In this document: positions 1 to 13,628 of the stretch, piece after piece
How the letters are laid out: every line of letters starts with the position of its first letter
How positions within the stretch are numbered: position 1 is the first letter of the stretch
Assembly: GCF_014529535.1 (NCBI RefSeq)
Contig: NC_050738.1
Span: forward strand, 9,333,410-9,397,409
DNA: 64,000 nt
Reading direction: 5' to 3'
From: Bradysia coprophila
Taxonomy: Eukaryota > Arthropoda > Insecta > Diptera > Sciaridae
Notes under the pieces: model-generated
What the model was told of the DNA's origin: nothing
What the model saw: the letters and a program-made list of their open reading frames with translations, nothing else
The model's database searches: none
Position numbers and translations under genes: made by a program

Positions 1-1780
1 AATGATGCAAATAGGCAAGACCAACTTATAATGTGTATTCCTGCTTCAGCTGGTACAGGAAAATCTCACTTGACCAAAGCATTAACTGAATACTTCAAAA
101 TGACTGATCGATTGTCAATTCTTAGGAAATTAGCGCCAACTTCTGCGGCAGCTAACGTAATGGGTATCGACGGTTTAACAATGCAGTCATTTTTACACTG
201 TCGACAACTAACAAAAATATCTCAAACTAAAAAATCGAACATAGAAATGGAATGGAAACATATAAAATACGTTTTCCTTGATGAAGTTTCTATGATAGGA
301 TTAGACACGTTAGCTAAAATTAAGTCGTTTGATGAGTATAGCAAAGGAAGATTGGGCAGATGCAACATTACCTTTTGGTGGTAAAAATATAGTTTTTTTT
401 GGTGATTTATTACAATATAAACCAGTAATGGATCTACCGGTTTACGCAGACATTCTGAAACAAGGATATGAATTAAAAAATAAAAAAGAAATTTTTATCG
501 AAAATCTAACAGAAGAAGATAAAATAATACAACTAGAAGAGGAACACACAATAAAACAAAAAAGAAGAAAATATTCAAGCGAAGAAAGATAAACGACAAG
601 TCATAAAACTACCAAAAGTGAATAATTCACTAATTAGAAAAAAAGTTGGAAGAGCATTATGGTTACAAATAAATGAAGTTGTCATATTGAAAGAGCAAAT
701 GAGAACAACCGACAAAGTTTTATTAGATATTCAAAATAGAATCCGAGAGGGGAATGCCAATAAAGATGACCATAATGAATTAAAAAAACGTATTGTTAGA
801 ATGACAATGAAGTAAAATCACTGAACGAGTCACCCTGAATAATGCACCTATAATAGTATTTAGAAATGACTTAAGGACTCGTATAAACAATAAAGCAGCT
901 GAAAAATTAGCAAAGGATAATAAAACTCCACTGATAGTTTGTGTTGCAAATGACAAATTTTCTGTTAATTCAAAGAAAAATAAAGAAATTGCACAGTACA
1001 TTTTATCTTTAGATGATAACAAAACTCAAAATCTACCTGGCTATTTACCTTTAGTAGAAAACATGTATGTCACGTTAACAAGAAGCTTATATACAGAACT
1101 AGGAGTAAGCAATGGGCAGTCGGAATTTTCAAACAATTAATTTATGACGATCTAGATTCAGAAAATAATGAAAATGTTAATACGAAAATATTTCCAGAAA
1201 ATTCTGTCTACATTCATAAACCAGTATTTGCATTGATAGAATTTAATAATACAGACAATCTTCCAAACTTAGAAAACTTACCACCGAAAATAGTACCGAT
1301 TCCATTAGAGGAACAAGAATTAGTGTTGACATTTCAAAAATGTTACCAGTTCCTTTAAGAAAAAGATGTATGAGAGCACCAATTGTAAAGGTAAAAAGAA
1401 AGCAGTTTCCTATAGTACCATATTTTGGTGTTACTTACATAAAAGTCAGGGTCAAACCATAAAGAAAGTTGTGGTTGATTTAAACTTTCCCCACCACCAT
1501 TTCCAGGGAAATAGCTACATCATACGTACCACTAACTCGCGTAAAAGTAATGGATGACCTAGCTATTTGTAGAGATTTTCTCTTTCAAACATTCAAATTC
1601 CACCAACACGAGAACAAAAAGCAGAGATTCAACGACTTAATAAGTTAAATGATCACACAAAATCAAGTTTGAAATTAAATATCTTTAATATTTTAAACTA
1701 ATGTCAACAAAAAAAGATTGCAAACAGTATCGTTTTATATGTAAATTTTCAGGGGGTGCCTCAGTAGTTAAAATTGTTAT
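1..1780 (+). mobile_element. Helitron helicase 3' part, first copy (fragment)
   Basis: This is a second copy of the PIF1-type helicase part of the Helitron whose better copy lies at 9998-11783. It holds the Walker A motif (ASAGTGKSHL, from about position 46), the Walker B segment (FLDEVSMIG) and, near 1440, the SQGQT motif. The frame is broken by single-base gains and losses compared with the other copy, for example an extra A near 318, an extra A near 570 and a lost T near 800. Most differences are in homopolymers. The window starts inside the element, so its 5' part is not visible here. It is either a duplicated pseudogene or an imperfectly polished assembly copy. Confidence 0.8.
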
Positions 1781-2491
1781 GTAAATTTATTTTAGGATAT
1801 CCACTGCATTGCTTGCGTTCTAGTTTACTTTACAAGATAGCAACGCACTACAAGCATATGCGATACCATAAACAAAGTTCTGAAACAGGACTGTGCACTG
1901 TTAGAAATAAAATTTGTATGGGATTTTAAAATTCCGCGATGCTGATCATCGCACCAAACTCTCACCTTATAAAATATTAAATCTATACAAAAACTCCTCC
2001 ATTTGTCACCTGTCAATCCTTGTACTTTTGCTTGAAGTGCGTTGTAGCGAGACAATTGTCCATTAAAAATATCTGTTCTAGTGCTTATCAATGCTATTTA
2101 CGTAAACGATCTAATGTACATTTTTCAAAGGTTCAATTCAGATTAAAAATTCGAAAAATCAAAATCTATTTCACAAGATCAACTAACGATTTTCCATAGG
2201 AAAAAATGCTACTTGGAAACTAAAGATCAAATGTAATTGATTTTCGTATAATTCTATTATATTCTAGTAAGACCCCTAAAAACAATTAGTTGCCTTTGAA
2301 TTTTCTTTTCGTCATTTTAAAATACTTAAGCGTTCAGTCAGCAGAAAAACTGAGAATTGATTGAAAATCTACATTTAATTCAAAGCATTATGTCGTAAGT
2401 ACAGCAATATTACATAAAAGTGTGTAGTCTTGTACATTAGTTGAATTTGTTTTAATTTAATTGAAGTGAAGAGGATCTTGCTAAGAAATCC

Positions 2492-3105
2492 ATGGACGAA
2501 CCTACAAATTGGTACGAACAAGGATACGAAGAACGAAAGACAATAATTGCGGAAACTGGTGAACGACGAAATATCGCCCTCAAAGAATATTTACTGTTGT
2601 CGAAGAAATACGATCAATTGAAACGAAATTTTACAATTTGACGGATACCGCAGTTGAAGAAAATGCCATATCTGAAGAAGGTATTTTAATTTCCTAATTG
2701 TGTGCAGAAACTTTTTCGAATTTCCGTTCTTTAGAATGTGCCATCATATTCCTTTCGCTTTTCAAATATGACAAACATGTTGAGAGTGACAATTTCGTGT
2801 CTTTTTTTCATAAGTTTTCCTTAAGATTAACGACGATCTGTAATTGTGTCTTAATCATCATTTCGTTACGGCAATGCACCTAACTATTATAGCTCTTCTG
2901 GCAAAAAAATTTCAAATTTTCCACATCCTCTGAACATCGTTGAACAAAAATTTCTTCTCAATCAGATGGACGATTTTACAAATCAGAAGTGAAGCACGTC
3001 GATAAAGACGTGCAGGCGAAAAGCAATGAAATTCGGAATTCGATTCACGGAGACCGAACTAATGGACATGGACATAAAAGACAACCATTTTATAAAAAGC
3101 GATGA
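2492..3105 (+). pseudogene. Copy of the 109-aa two-exon gene, one base deleted
   Basis: This is the counterpart of the small gene at 12500-13115. The exons would be 2492-2680 and 2966-3105, with the same GT donor and the same acceptor after TCAATCAG. Exon 1 is 189 nt instead of 190 because one T is missing from a T run near 2628, which shifts the frame. The second exon is identical to the other copy. A homopolymer difference of this kind may be a sequencing error rather than true decay. Confidence 0.5.
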
Positions 3106-3531
3106 ATACAAACATTTAAAAACGAATTAATAAATATTGGCTAATTGCAAAGACACAAATTTGGCTTTTTTGTTAAACAGTATAAATATCATCAAAATTG
3201 TCGACTTTTACCCAAGTGTCCACAGTAATGTCAAGTAGCCTCAATGTGGACAGTATACAAATTGGAATTCTTTGGAAAACTACTGTGAAAATTGTTGCGC
3301 TTATTGTCCTTTTAATAATGTTTATTGACCAGGACTTTATTCATAATAACGATAAACCCACTCTCATAAATATTGAAAAATTGATCAACATTGCAATTGC
3401 CATGCAGCACAAACTCAAATCAAACCTTACCATAATTCTTTCGTTACTTATTCCTCATTTTTCAGAATATGTTGAATGCTGCAATCGGAAACAAATTTGT
3501 CCCAAGTAAAAATAAGGTCTCACAAATGTCT

Positions 3532-3618
3532 AATCTGTCGAAATCAGATATCTCAAGTCTCATTGAGTCTAGAAGAACAATAGATTATGAGACTTAAGAT
3601 ATCTGATTTCGACAGATT
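3532..3618. repeat. 32-bp inverted repeat (hairpin), copy A
   Basis: The arms at 3532-3563 and 3587-3618 are complementary with one mismatch around a 23-nt loop. It is the same hairpin as at 13542-13628. Confidence 0.8.
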
Positions 3619-4195
3619 TAGCTTTTGAGATATCTCACTTCAAAATTTTTTTCACTCGAGACTGGTACTTAAAAAACTCACTATACAAGTAGTGTTGTAT
3701 ACATCTGAACCGAAGGCGAAGTATAAAACTAACCTTTTGTTTCATTATTGATTTACTTCCGTAGCATACAATGTAATCTACTAGTACAGTGAGACGTAAT
3801 CCCTACGAAATCCACAAGTCACATAAGGAAAATGCTTGCTCACAATAATTTCAAAAAGAAAAAATGATAAATGTTTGACTGACCCGAGAGTTTTCTATTC
3901 TTTCAGTGACATCCCTGATGTTTGACTGACCCGAGAGTTTTCTATTCTTTCAGTGACATCCCTAGTGAAAAACGAAAGTTTCAAAGGTTCGAAATAAGTA
4001 GTCTCATATCTATTGTGACGTGAGACTACGTTTTTCACCTATCACATAAAAAACTTTACTCGTCTAAATTTTCTTAGTGAGCATAGAATTGAAATTCATT
4101 CATTCTTCTCTTAGCAAGCCTTTCAAGAAAGTCATTCAATTTTCTTCCTTTCAAAGAAAAATATTTAATTTTTGCTTCTCGTAAAAAATCTAAAG

Positions 4196-4217
4196 ATGCC
4201 GCCGAAACGCAAGCCAG
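4196..4217 (+). pseudogene. RPA70-like gene, exon 1 only (truncated copy)
   Basis: The first coding exon of the RPA70-like gene (encoding MPPKRKP) and its GT donor are present. The sequence then leaves the gene inside intron 1, at about 4280-4288, and runs into Helitron helicase sequence. The remaining exons exist only in the copy at 14206-15738. Confidence 0.7.
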
Positions 4218-4285
4218 GTACTTTTTGAATATTGCGAATAATAAATAAACGATTGAAGACCGACTTGTGTTCTTTATCAAGATAA

Positions 4286-6802
4286 AGAAAAATATCTTTT
4301 CCGACCAAAAATATCATGTGATAATATAGAACTTTACATAGTGCAAAGAATAAAAAATGAACATTTAATCCAGTTTAATAAGCATTGGAAAAGTAAATGC
4401 AGAGCCGTCATGGTCACTTCTAATATCGATAGACGAAATCTGAATCTGACGAAGAAATAACGAGGAATTATTAAATCTTCTTTGATAATGTGAGAAGAAC
4501 CAATGAATATTATAATAAAAAAGTATGTGAATACATCAATTCGACATAGAAGCTCTGTCAAAACTAATAATTTATACATTAGAAAAATAAAATTTTATTT
4601 TTAACTGAACCTGATGAAATAATAAACACACTGCAAATCAAACTCGCTACAACCGAAGTGCAAAATTCACTAAAGCCATTAAAGTGCCCACACATATTTA
4701 CGATCAAAACAATATTAAAATGGCAACTATCATAAAATTTGAAAAGAAAAACTATAAAGGCAATACTTAATGTACTTCAGATAACTAGACCCCTTATTCT
4801 ACTACATTTTCATTTTTGATAAATCATTCGGTGATGACAGCATAAATTCCTGAAGTCGCTGTTCGTTCTTGTTTAATGTTCCCAATATTAAAAAAATTTA
4901 CCAGTTTAAATGAAGAACAACGTCGAGCTTTATAATCATGCAACTGAATCATTTAAGACGATAAAAATGTTCTTTCCATAATGACAACATAGGCAAACCA
5001 ATACTTATAATTTATTTCCCTGTCTTCAGCGTACAGGAAAATCTCACTTACCAAAGCATTAACGAAATCACTTCAAATATGATCGATTGTCAATTCTTAA
5101 GGAAATTACGCAACGTATCTGCGGCAGCTAAACGTAATGGTATCGACGGGTTTAACCAACTTGCAGTCTTAACAAAAAACTGCGCACATTAAACAAAAAA
5201 TCTTCAAAACTAAAAAATCGAACATAGAAATTGGAAGGAAACATATAAAATACGTTTTTTCCTTGATGAAGTTTCAGAAGGATTATAGCACGTTAGCTTA
5301 AATTAAGGTCGTTTGATGAAGTTTAGCAAAGAAAGATGGGCCGATGCAAACATTTACCTTTGTGTAAAAAATATAGTTTATTTTTGTATTTATTACAAAA
5401 AACTCAAGTATGGATCTACCGTTACGCGAACATTCTGAAACAAGATATGATTAAAAAATAAAAAAAGAAATTTTTATCGAAATCTCATACAGATAGAAGA
5501 TAAAATAATACAACTAAGGAACACACAATAAAACTAAAAAGAAGAAAATATTCAAGCGAAGAAAGATAAAACGACAATCCATAACAACTACAAAAGTAAA
5601 TAATTCACTCCATTAAAAAAAAAGTTGGAAAGAGCATTATGGTTACAATAAATGAAGTGTCAATAATGAAGAGCAAATGAGAACAACCGACAAATTTTAT
5701 TAATATTCAAAATAGATATTCCGAGAGGGAATCCAATAAGATGAACCATATAAATTAAAAAACGTATTGTTTTAAATTGAGAATGAATTAAAATCACTAA
5801 CGAGCCACCCTGGAATAATGCACGCTATAATAGTATTAGAAAATGACTTAAGGACTTAGCTATAAACAATTAAAGCGCTGAAAAATTTAGCAAAGGATAA
5901 AAAAACTCCCTGATATTTGTGTTCAAAGACAAATTTTTCTGCTTATTCAAAGAAAAAATAAAGAAATTGCACAGTTCCCATTTATTTAGATGATACAAAT
6001 ACATCAAATCTACCATGGCTATTTACCCTTTATAAGAAAACATGTAATGTCCAGTTAACAAGAAGCCTGTATAATAGCTAGAACTAGGATAAGCCAATGG
6101 GCAGTCGGAATTTCAAACAATTAAATTTATGACGATCTAGATTCAGAAAATAAATGAAAATGTTAATACAAAATATTTTCCAGAAATTCGTCTACATTCT
6201 AAACCATGTATTTGCAATTGATCATGAATTATAATACAGACAATCTTCCAAATTAAAACTACCACCCGAAAATAGTATCCGATTCCATTAGAAACAAGAA
6301 TTAGTGTTACTGATTTCAAATGTTACCAATTTCCTTAAGAAAAAGATTATATGAGCACCAATCTGTAAAGGTAAACAAGTATAAGCAGTTTCCTATAGTA
6401 CCATAATTTTGGTGTTACTTTCAACATTAAAAAGTCAGAGTCAGAAAGCATCATAAAGAGAAGTTGTGGTTGCTTTAAACTTTCCATCACCACCATTTCC
6501 CAGGGAAAATAGCGTACTATCATCACGTACCACTAACGTCGCGGAAGGAATGTAATGGCTGACCTATCTATGTTGTAGAATTCTTCCTGCTTCTAATCAT
6601 TCAAATTCCACCAACCGACGAGAACAAAAAGTACAGAATTCATACGACTTTAAATGAATTAATATACTCACCACAAGAAATCAAAGTTCTGAAATTAAAT
6701 ATCTTTAATATTTAACTAATGTTTCAACAAAAAAAAGATTGCCAAACAGTATCGTTTTTATATGTATTTTCAGGGGTGCCTCAGTAGTTAAAATTGTTAT
6801 TA
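4286..6802 (+). mobile_element. Helitron segment, error-laden middle copy
   Basis: The stretch aligns along its whole length with about 9298-11783, but with single-base insertions or deletions every few bases and few clean substitutions. No reading frame survives. Recognisable blocks include the Walker A region near 5030, the Walker B region near 5250 and the SQGQT region near 6430. The indel-rich pattern is unlike ordinary neutral decay and resembles raw long-read sequence. It enters from RPA-gene intron 1 sequence at about 4285 and leaves into Helitron Rep sequence at about 6802. Confidence 0.75.
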
Positions 6803-8581
6803 AATTAGATAACACTGAATCTATGAATGACTCTAAATTTAATACAATAAATCATGAATCAGATTCTAATGAAACTGATGAGATTGGAGAAACATTGATT
6901 TCATTAAGTAGTAGCGCTCTAATTGATGTTGATGGTATAGACACATCGACTGGAGATATTCAAGATCATATTTTGAATAATACTTTTCCAGAAAAACAAG
7001 TTAACACGACAGACAATACCTACTATATGATTCCTCGCAGTGAAAAGCTCGTTAACCAATATGATAACCATTTATTACTGTTAGGATTGTTTCCAACTTT
7101 GTTTCCCTACGGATTAGGAGGGCCAGATAATCCAGATAGAAAAAACAAAACCTCTTATAAAATGCACATACAGTATTTACTCAGCTATCAAGATAAGAGA
7201 TTTGAGCGGCACCACAGTTTTATTTTTGTTGTTTTTAATATATTACAACGCCGTAATGCATGTTATACTGCAAAACTCATGATGAATCAACCATATTCAC
7301 AATCTTACGCGCAACAAATATCCAATGTAAAATCAACTGATGTAGAGAAGCACTAAAATAATTTCAGAGAAAAACAAAAATACTACTTTCAAAGTAAATC
7401 CAGATGTAAATAGGCTAGTAAAACAAGTAAAGGCTGTAGGTGGAAATGTACAAGGAAGCGTTCAAGCACGCTCAAAATTACGAGTCAATTTACATTCAAT
7501 TGATATATAACAAGGCCTACCTCATATTTTTTTAACAATAAACCCTGCAGACACCTGCAATCCCATATCACTCTATATTTGTGGTGTAGACATTGACTTT
7601 GAAAATGTTTTAATAAATTTCCATCTGGATATGTTAGATCGCAAATAACTGCATCACACCCAGTATCAACAGCAACTTTTTTTAATTACTTAATTGAAAA
7701 TATAATATCTGCATTGATTATGGGCGGCGTTCTTGACCAATGGATTCGTACTTTGGACCTGTAGAAAGTCAAGAAGGGGAAGCCTTCATGTACACATGCT
7801 CCTTTGGCTCTTACATAAGCTAAGACCAAAAGATATGATGGAAAAGATAGCAGACCCAGAATTTCGAAAAAATTTAATAAAATACTTGGAAATATTGTTA
7901 AAGAGACGATTGGAGACCATATCGACGAATATGATGATATTATGGTCAACTCTGAATCTGATTATGAAAATCTGTCTAATGATATGTCTGATAATACTTC
8001 CAAATCTGAAAAAACCAAATCCCTTATCAAAATTGGAAGTACTTAAAAGGGGATCTACCAGCTGCCTGCATTTTTACACCTCATCCGCGCGATTTAAAAC
8101 TATGAACAAAAATTTGCCGCAAGACTTAATTAATTTAGTCACTGAAACTAATATTCATCGTCACAATGCAACCTGCTACAAATATGCCAAATTAACAGAT
8201 AAAAAAACAACTTGTAGAATGCGATTCCCACGAGCAAAAGTAGAAAAATCATCAATAGATCCAGATACTGGAGAATTGAAAATGAAGCGAACAAATGAAT
8301 GGCTAAATAATTATAACGAGACTATTATTTCGGCATGTCGATGTAACATGGATATAAAATATATTTTCAGCGGTAAAGATGCAAAAGCATTATGCTATTA
8401 TATTACAGATTATGTTACTAAAAGTAATCTGTCTTTTTATGATATATTCTCATTAATACATAAAGCTGTAAATACATTTGAAGAACAATCGTCTAATAAT
8501 TCAGATCAAAATATAGACATACTAGAACGTTTCCAGAAAACTAATTTTAAATGTTATAACACGATAGCTAGTAAAAATTGA
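6803..8581 (+). pseudogene. Helitron Rep (HUH nuclease) region, frameshifted
   Basis: This is the N-terminal half of a Helitron Rep/helicase, the enzyme that nicks and rolls out the transposon strand. The first open part (to 7356) has the conserved LFPTLFPYGLGG and FERHHSFIF segments of the Helitron-like N domain. An interrupted stretch (7357-7730) reads PHIFLTINPADTCNPIS. The next open part (7733-8581) carries the HUH motif in GSLHVHMLLWL and the two-tyrosine motif in CYYITDYVTK, which supplies the catalytic Tyr residues in the family. At least two frameshifts or stops separate the pieces, so no single protein is made as read. The 5' end of the element is missing because the sequence joins the middle copy at 6802. 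Confidence 0.88.
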
Positions 8582-8781
8582 ATTATCTGGGTGTTCAAAG
8601 TAGCTAGTTATTTAATGAATTATCAAGATCATTTTACAAATCAAACCTTTCAAAATATCTTTCTTATTGGAATAGAACGTTATATACAAACCGGCCTAGA
8701 TAGAGTAAATCAAATTGAAACAATGATTTAACTGAAGAAAATAGGGAATCGATAATAGAACTAGATGAAAACGACGTTCCA

Positions 8782-11691
8782 TTGGAAGAAGACATAAATT
8801 TAGAAAAAAATGAGGAACAATTCGAATTAGAACTGAACGCTGACAAGACAAATTTCGTTCTAATTAACCAGAGAGTTGACTATGAACTCAGACCAACAGA
8901 ATTAAATGATATATGTTTATATGAATTTGTTTCAAAATATAAAAAGAAAAAAAAAGATAAATCAGATGAAAAACTTTTAAAAGAGCAAGAACAACAAGAA
9001 ATGTTTAAGGAAATGAACTTAGATATAGACATAGACGATGTGCCACAAAAAACAAAAGGCAGGCCAGCACAAAAAAGATATCTTTTCGATGAATGTCATC
9101 CACAGACATCTACACATATATTAGTACAGCGTGTTAAAACAGTAATACCAGTGCTAGTAGGACCACAAATTCCTCGAAAAAATCGAGAAGTTACTCAAGA
9201 AAGATATTGTAGATCTATTCTAACATTATTTTTTCCTTGGAGAACATATACACATCTTTGCTCTCCTAATGAAAGTTGGTTAGAGTCATGGAAAGAGAAA
9301 GAAAATATCTTTCCCACAAAAATATCATTGATAATATAGAACTTTTACATGAGTGCAAAGAAGAAAAAAATGAACATTTAATCCAGTTAATAGAGCAGTT
9401 GGAAGAAGTAAATGCAGAGCCACCATTCTATACTCGATTAGACGGAGAATCTGAATCTGACGAAGAAATAGACGAGGAATTATCAAATCTTCTTGATATG
9501 TGTGAAGAACCAAATGATATTTATAATAAAAAAGATTGTGAATACATCAATTCGACAATAGAAGCTCTGTCAAAAACTAATAGATTTATAATAGATGAAA
9601 ATAAAAATTTTATTTTTAACTGTGAACCTGATGAAATAATTAAAAACACTGCAAATCAAACTCGCTCAAGAAGTGCAAAATTCAACTTAAAGCCATTAAT
9701 ATGTGCCACACATGATTTACATCAAAAAAATATTAAATGGCAACTATCATTAAAATTGGAAAAAGAAAAACGTAGAAAGGCAATACTTTATGGTACTTCA
9801 GATGAAACTAATGATTCTAACAGTTTTCATTTTGATCAATCATTCGGTGATGACAGCAATAAAATTCCTGAAGTCGCTGTTCGTTCTTTTAATGTTACCA
9901 CACAAGATTTAATTATAAAAAATTACAGTTTAAATGAAGAACAACGTCGAGCTTTTATAATCATAACTGATCATTTAGACGAAAATGTTCTTTCAATAAT
10001 GATGCAAATAGGCAAGACCAACTTATAATGTGTATTCCTGCTTCAGCTGGTACAGGAAAATCTCACTTGACCAAAGCATTAACTGAATACTTCAAAATGA
10101 CTGATCGATTGTCAATTCTTAGGAAATTAGCGCCAACTTCTGCGGCAGCTAACGTAATGGGTATCGACGGTTTAACAATGCAGTCATTTTTACACTGTCG
10201 ACAACTAACAAAAATATCTCAAACTAAAAAATCGAACATAGAAATGGAATGGAAACATATAAAATACGTTTTCCTTGATGAAGTTTCTATGATAGGATTA
10301 GACACGTTAGCTAAATTAAGTCGTTTGATGAGTATAGCAAAGGAAGATTGGGCAGATGCAACATTACCTTTTGGTGGTAAAAATATAGTTTTTTTTGGTG
10401 ATTTATTACAATATAAACCAGTAATGGATCTACCGGTTTACGCAGACATTCTGAAACAAGGATATGAATTAAAAAATAAAAAAGAAATTTTTATCGAAAA
10501 TCTAACAGAAGAAGATAAAATAATACAACTAGAAGAGGAACACACAATAAAACAAAAAGAAGAAATATTCAAGCGAAGAAAGATAAACGACAAGTCATAA
10601 AACTACCAAAAGTGAATAATTCACTAATTAGAAAAAAAGTTGGAAGAGCATTATGGTTACAAATAAATGAAGTTGTCATATTGAAAGAGCAAATGAGAAC
10701 AACCGACAAAGTTTTATTAGATATTCAAAATAGAATCCGAGAGGGGAATGCCAATAAAGATGACCATAATGAATTAAAAAAACGTATTGTTAGAATTGAC
10801 AATGAAGTAAAATCACTGAACGAGTCACCCTGGAATAATGCACCTATAATAGTATTTAGAAATGACTTAAGGACTCGTATAAACAATAAAGCAGCTGAAA
10901 AATTAGCAAAGGATAATAAAACTCCACTGATAGTTTGTGTTGCAAATGACAAATTTTCTGTTAATTCAAAGAAAAATAAAGAAATTGCACAGTACATTTT
11001 ATCTTTAGATGATAACAAAACTCAAAATCTACCTGGCTATTTACCTTTAGTAGAAAACATGTATGTCACGTTAACAAGAAGCTTATATACAGAACTAGGA
11101 GTAAGCAATGGGGCAGTCGGAATTTTCAAACAATTAATTTATGACGATCTAGATTCAGAAAATAATGAAAATGTTAATACGAAAATATTTCCAGAAAATT
11201 CTGTCTACATTCATAAACCAGTATTTGCATTGATAGAATTTAATAATACAGACAATCTTCCAAACTTAGAAAACTTACCACCGAAAATAGTACCGATTCC
11301 ATTAGAGGAACAAGAATTTAGTGTTGACATTTCAAAAATGTTACCAGTTCCTTTAAGAAAAAGATGTATGAGAGCACCAATTGTAAAGGTAAAAAGAAAG
11401 CAGTTTCCTATAGTACCATATTTTGGTGTTACTTCACATAAAAGTCAGGGTCAAACCATAAAGAAAGTTGTGGTTGATTTAAACTTTCCCCCACCACCAT
11501 TTCCCAGGGAAATAGCTACATCATACGTACCACTAACTCGCGTAAAAGTAATGGATGACCTAGCTATTTGTAGAGATTTTCCTCTTTCAAACATTCAAAT
11601 TCCACCAACACGAGAACAAAAAGCAGAGATTCAACGACTTAATAAGTTAAATGATCACACAAAATCAAAGTTTGAAATTAAATATCTTTAA
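8782..11691 (+). pseudogene. Helitron helicase (PIF1-type) region, broken frame
   Basis: This is the linker and helicase half of the Helitron protein. It is read in four open pieces (8782-9339, 9276-10028, 10028-10600, 10612-11691) that would join into one protein if the frame were continuous. Visible helicase motifs are Walker A (PASAGTGKSHLTK), Walker B (FLDEVSMIG), SHKSQGQT and the C-terminal YVPLTRVKVMDDL. Together they identify a PIF1/RecD-like superfamily 1 helicase. The break at 10020-10030 is a one-base frame change just before the Walker A exon. This is the cleanest of the three copies. Whether the breaks are real or sequencing errors cannot be told here. Confidence 0.88.
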
Positions 11692-12499
11692 TATTTTAAC
11701 TAATGTCAACAAAAAAAAGATTGCCAAACAGTATCGTTTTATATGTAAATTTTCAGGGGGTGCCTCAGTAGTTAAAATTGTTATGTAAATTTATTTTAGG
11801 ATATCCACTGCATTGCTTGCGTTCTAGTTTACTTTACAAGATAGCAACGCACTACAAGCATATGCGATACCATAAACAAAGTTCTGAAACAGGACTGTGC
11901 ACTGTTAGAAATAAAATTTGTATGGGATTTTAAAATTCCGCGATGCTGATCATCGCACCAAACTCTCACCTTATAAAATATTAAATCTATACAAAAAACT
12001 CCTCCATTTGTCACCTGTCAATCCTTGTACTTTTGCTTGAAGTGCGTTGTAGCGAGACAATTGTCCATTAAAAATATCTGTTCTAGTGCTTATCAATGCT
12101 ATTTACGTAAACGATCTAATGTACAATTTTTCAAAGGTTCAATTCAGATTAAAAATTCGAAAAATCAAAATCTATTTCACAAGATCAACTAACGATTTTC
12201 CATAGGAAAAAATGCTACTTGGAAACTAAAGATCAAATGTAATTGATTTTCGTATAATTCTATTATATTCTAGTAAGACCCCCTAAAAACAATTAGTTGC
12301 CTTTGAATTTTCTTTTCGTCATTTTAAAAATACTTAAGCGTTCAGTCAGCAGAAAAACTGAGAATTGATTGAAAATCTACATTTAATTCAAAGCATTATG
12401 TCGTAAGTACAGCAATATTACATAAAAGTGTGTAGTCTTGTACATTAGTTGAATTTGTTTTAATTTAATTGAAGTGAAGAGGATCTTGCTAAGAAATCC
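11692..12499. other. Helitron 3' flank, no gene seen
   Basis: This is AT-rich sequence between the helicase stop and the small two-exon gene. A CTAG followed by T near 11825-11829 could be a Helitron 3' terminus, but I see no convincing hairpin just before it, so the end is not assigned. The same stretch is present at about 1690-2491. Confidence 0.4.
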
Positions 12500-13115
12500 A
12501 TGGACGAACCTACAAATTGGTACGAACAAGGATACGAAGAACGAAAGACAATAATTGCGGAAACTGGTGAACGACGAAATATCGCCCTCAAAGAATATTT
12601 ACTGTTGTCGAAGAAATACGATCAATTGAAACGAAATTTTTACAATTTGACGGATACCGCAGTTGAAGAAAATGCCATATCTGAAGAAGGTATTTTAATT
12701 TCCTAATTGTGTGCAGAAACTTTTTCGAATTTCCGTTCTTTAGAATGTGCCATCATATTCCTTTCGCTTTTCAAATATGACAAACATGTTGAGAGTGACA
12801 ATTTCGTGTCTTTTTTTCATAAGTTTTTCCTTAAGATTAACGACGATCTGTAATTGTGTCTTAATCATCATTTCGTTACGGCAATGCACCTAACTATTAT
12901 AGCTCTTCTGCAAAAAAATTTCAAATTTTCTCCACTCCTCTGAACATCGTTGAACAAAAATTTCTTCTCAATCAGATGGACGATTTTACAAATCAGAAGT
13001 GAAGCACGTCGATAAAGACGTGCAGGCGAAAAGCAATGAAATTCGGAATTCGATTCACGGAGACCGAACTAATGGACATGGACATAAAAGACAACCATTT
13101 TATAAAAAGCGATGA
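12500..13115 (+). CDS. Small two-exon gene, unknown function (109 aa)
   Basis: Exons at 12500-12689 and 12976-13115 (GT donor GGTATTTT, acceptor TCAATCAG) join in phase to give a 109-residue protein starting MDEPTNWYEQGYEERK. An AATAAA signal follows at 13139-13144. The protein is highly charged: an N-terminal half rich in Glu, Arg and Lys that could form a helix, and a basic, Gly/His-containing tail ending QPFYKKR. It has no signal peptide or membrane segment, and I recognise no family. It sits between the Helitron helicase and the RPA70-like gene, all on the same strand, so it could be a passenger of the element or an ordinary host gene. Confidence 0.55.
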
Positions 13116-13237
13116 ATACAAACATTTAAAAACGAATTAATAAATATTGGCTAATTGCAAAGACACAAATTTGGCTTTTTTGTTAAACAGTATAAATATC
13201 ATCAAAATTGTCGACTTTTACCCAAGTGTCCACAGTA

Positions 13238-13519
13238 ATGTCAAGTAGCCTCAATGTGGACAGTATACAAATTGGAATTCTTTGGAAAACTACTGTGAAA
13301 ATTGTTGCGCTTATTGTCCTTTTAATAATGTTTATTGACCAGGACTTTATTCATAATAACGATAAACCCACTCTCATAAATATTGAAAAATTGATCAACA
13401 TTGCAATTGCCATGCAGCACAAACTCAAATCAAACCTTACCATAATTCTTTCGTTACTTATTCCTCATTTTTCAGAATATGTTGAATGCTGCAATCGGAA
13501 ACAAATTTGTCCCAAGTAA
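13238..13519 (+). CDS. Short ORF with one hydrophobic stretch (93 aa), doubtful
   Basis: An ATG-started frame encodes MSSSLNVDSIQIG followed by a hydrophobic run (KIVALIVLLIMFI) that could span a membrane, and a Cys-containing tail. It is identical in the duplicate at 3228-3509, which says little because the whole segment is duplicated. There is no homology that I recognise, no clear promoter and no splice support. It may be chance. Confidence 0.2.
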   Translation: MSSSLNVDSIQIGILWKTTVKIVALIVLLIMFIDQDFIHNNDKPTLINIEKLINIAIAMQHKLKSNLTIILSLLIPHFSEYVECCNRKQICPK

Positions 13520-13541
13520 AAATAAGGTCTCACAAATGTCT

Positions 13542-13628
13542 AATCTGTCGAAATCAGATATCTCAAGTCTCATTGAGTCTAGAAGAACAATAGATTATGA
13601 GACTTAAGATATCTGATTTCGACAGATT
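13542..13628. repeat. 32-bp inverted repeat (hairpin)
   Basis: The arms 13542-13573 and 13597-13628 are complementary with a single mismatch around a 23-nt loop. The stem contains CAGATATCT. It may be a small MITE remnant or a structured element between the small gene and the RPA70-like gene. Confidence 0.85.

Noticed and set aside
1825-2091. Minus-strand ORF in the Helitron 3' flank (also 11829-12014)
   Set aside because: No ATG-supported start in common, differs between copies by homopolymer changes, no recognised protein.
11829-11829. Helitron 3' end at CTAG/T
   Set aside because: The required hairpin just upstream is not convincing and no matching 5' TC end can be placed, so the boundary is left open.
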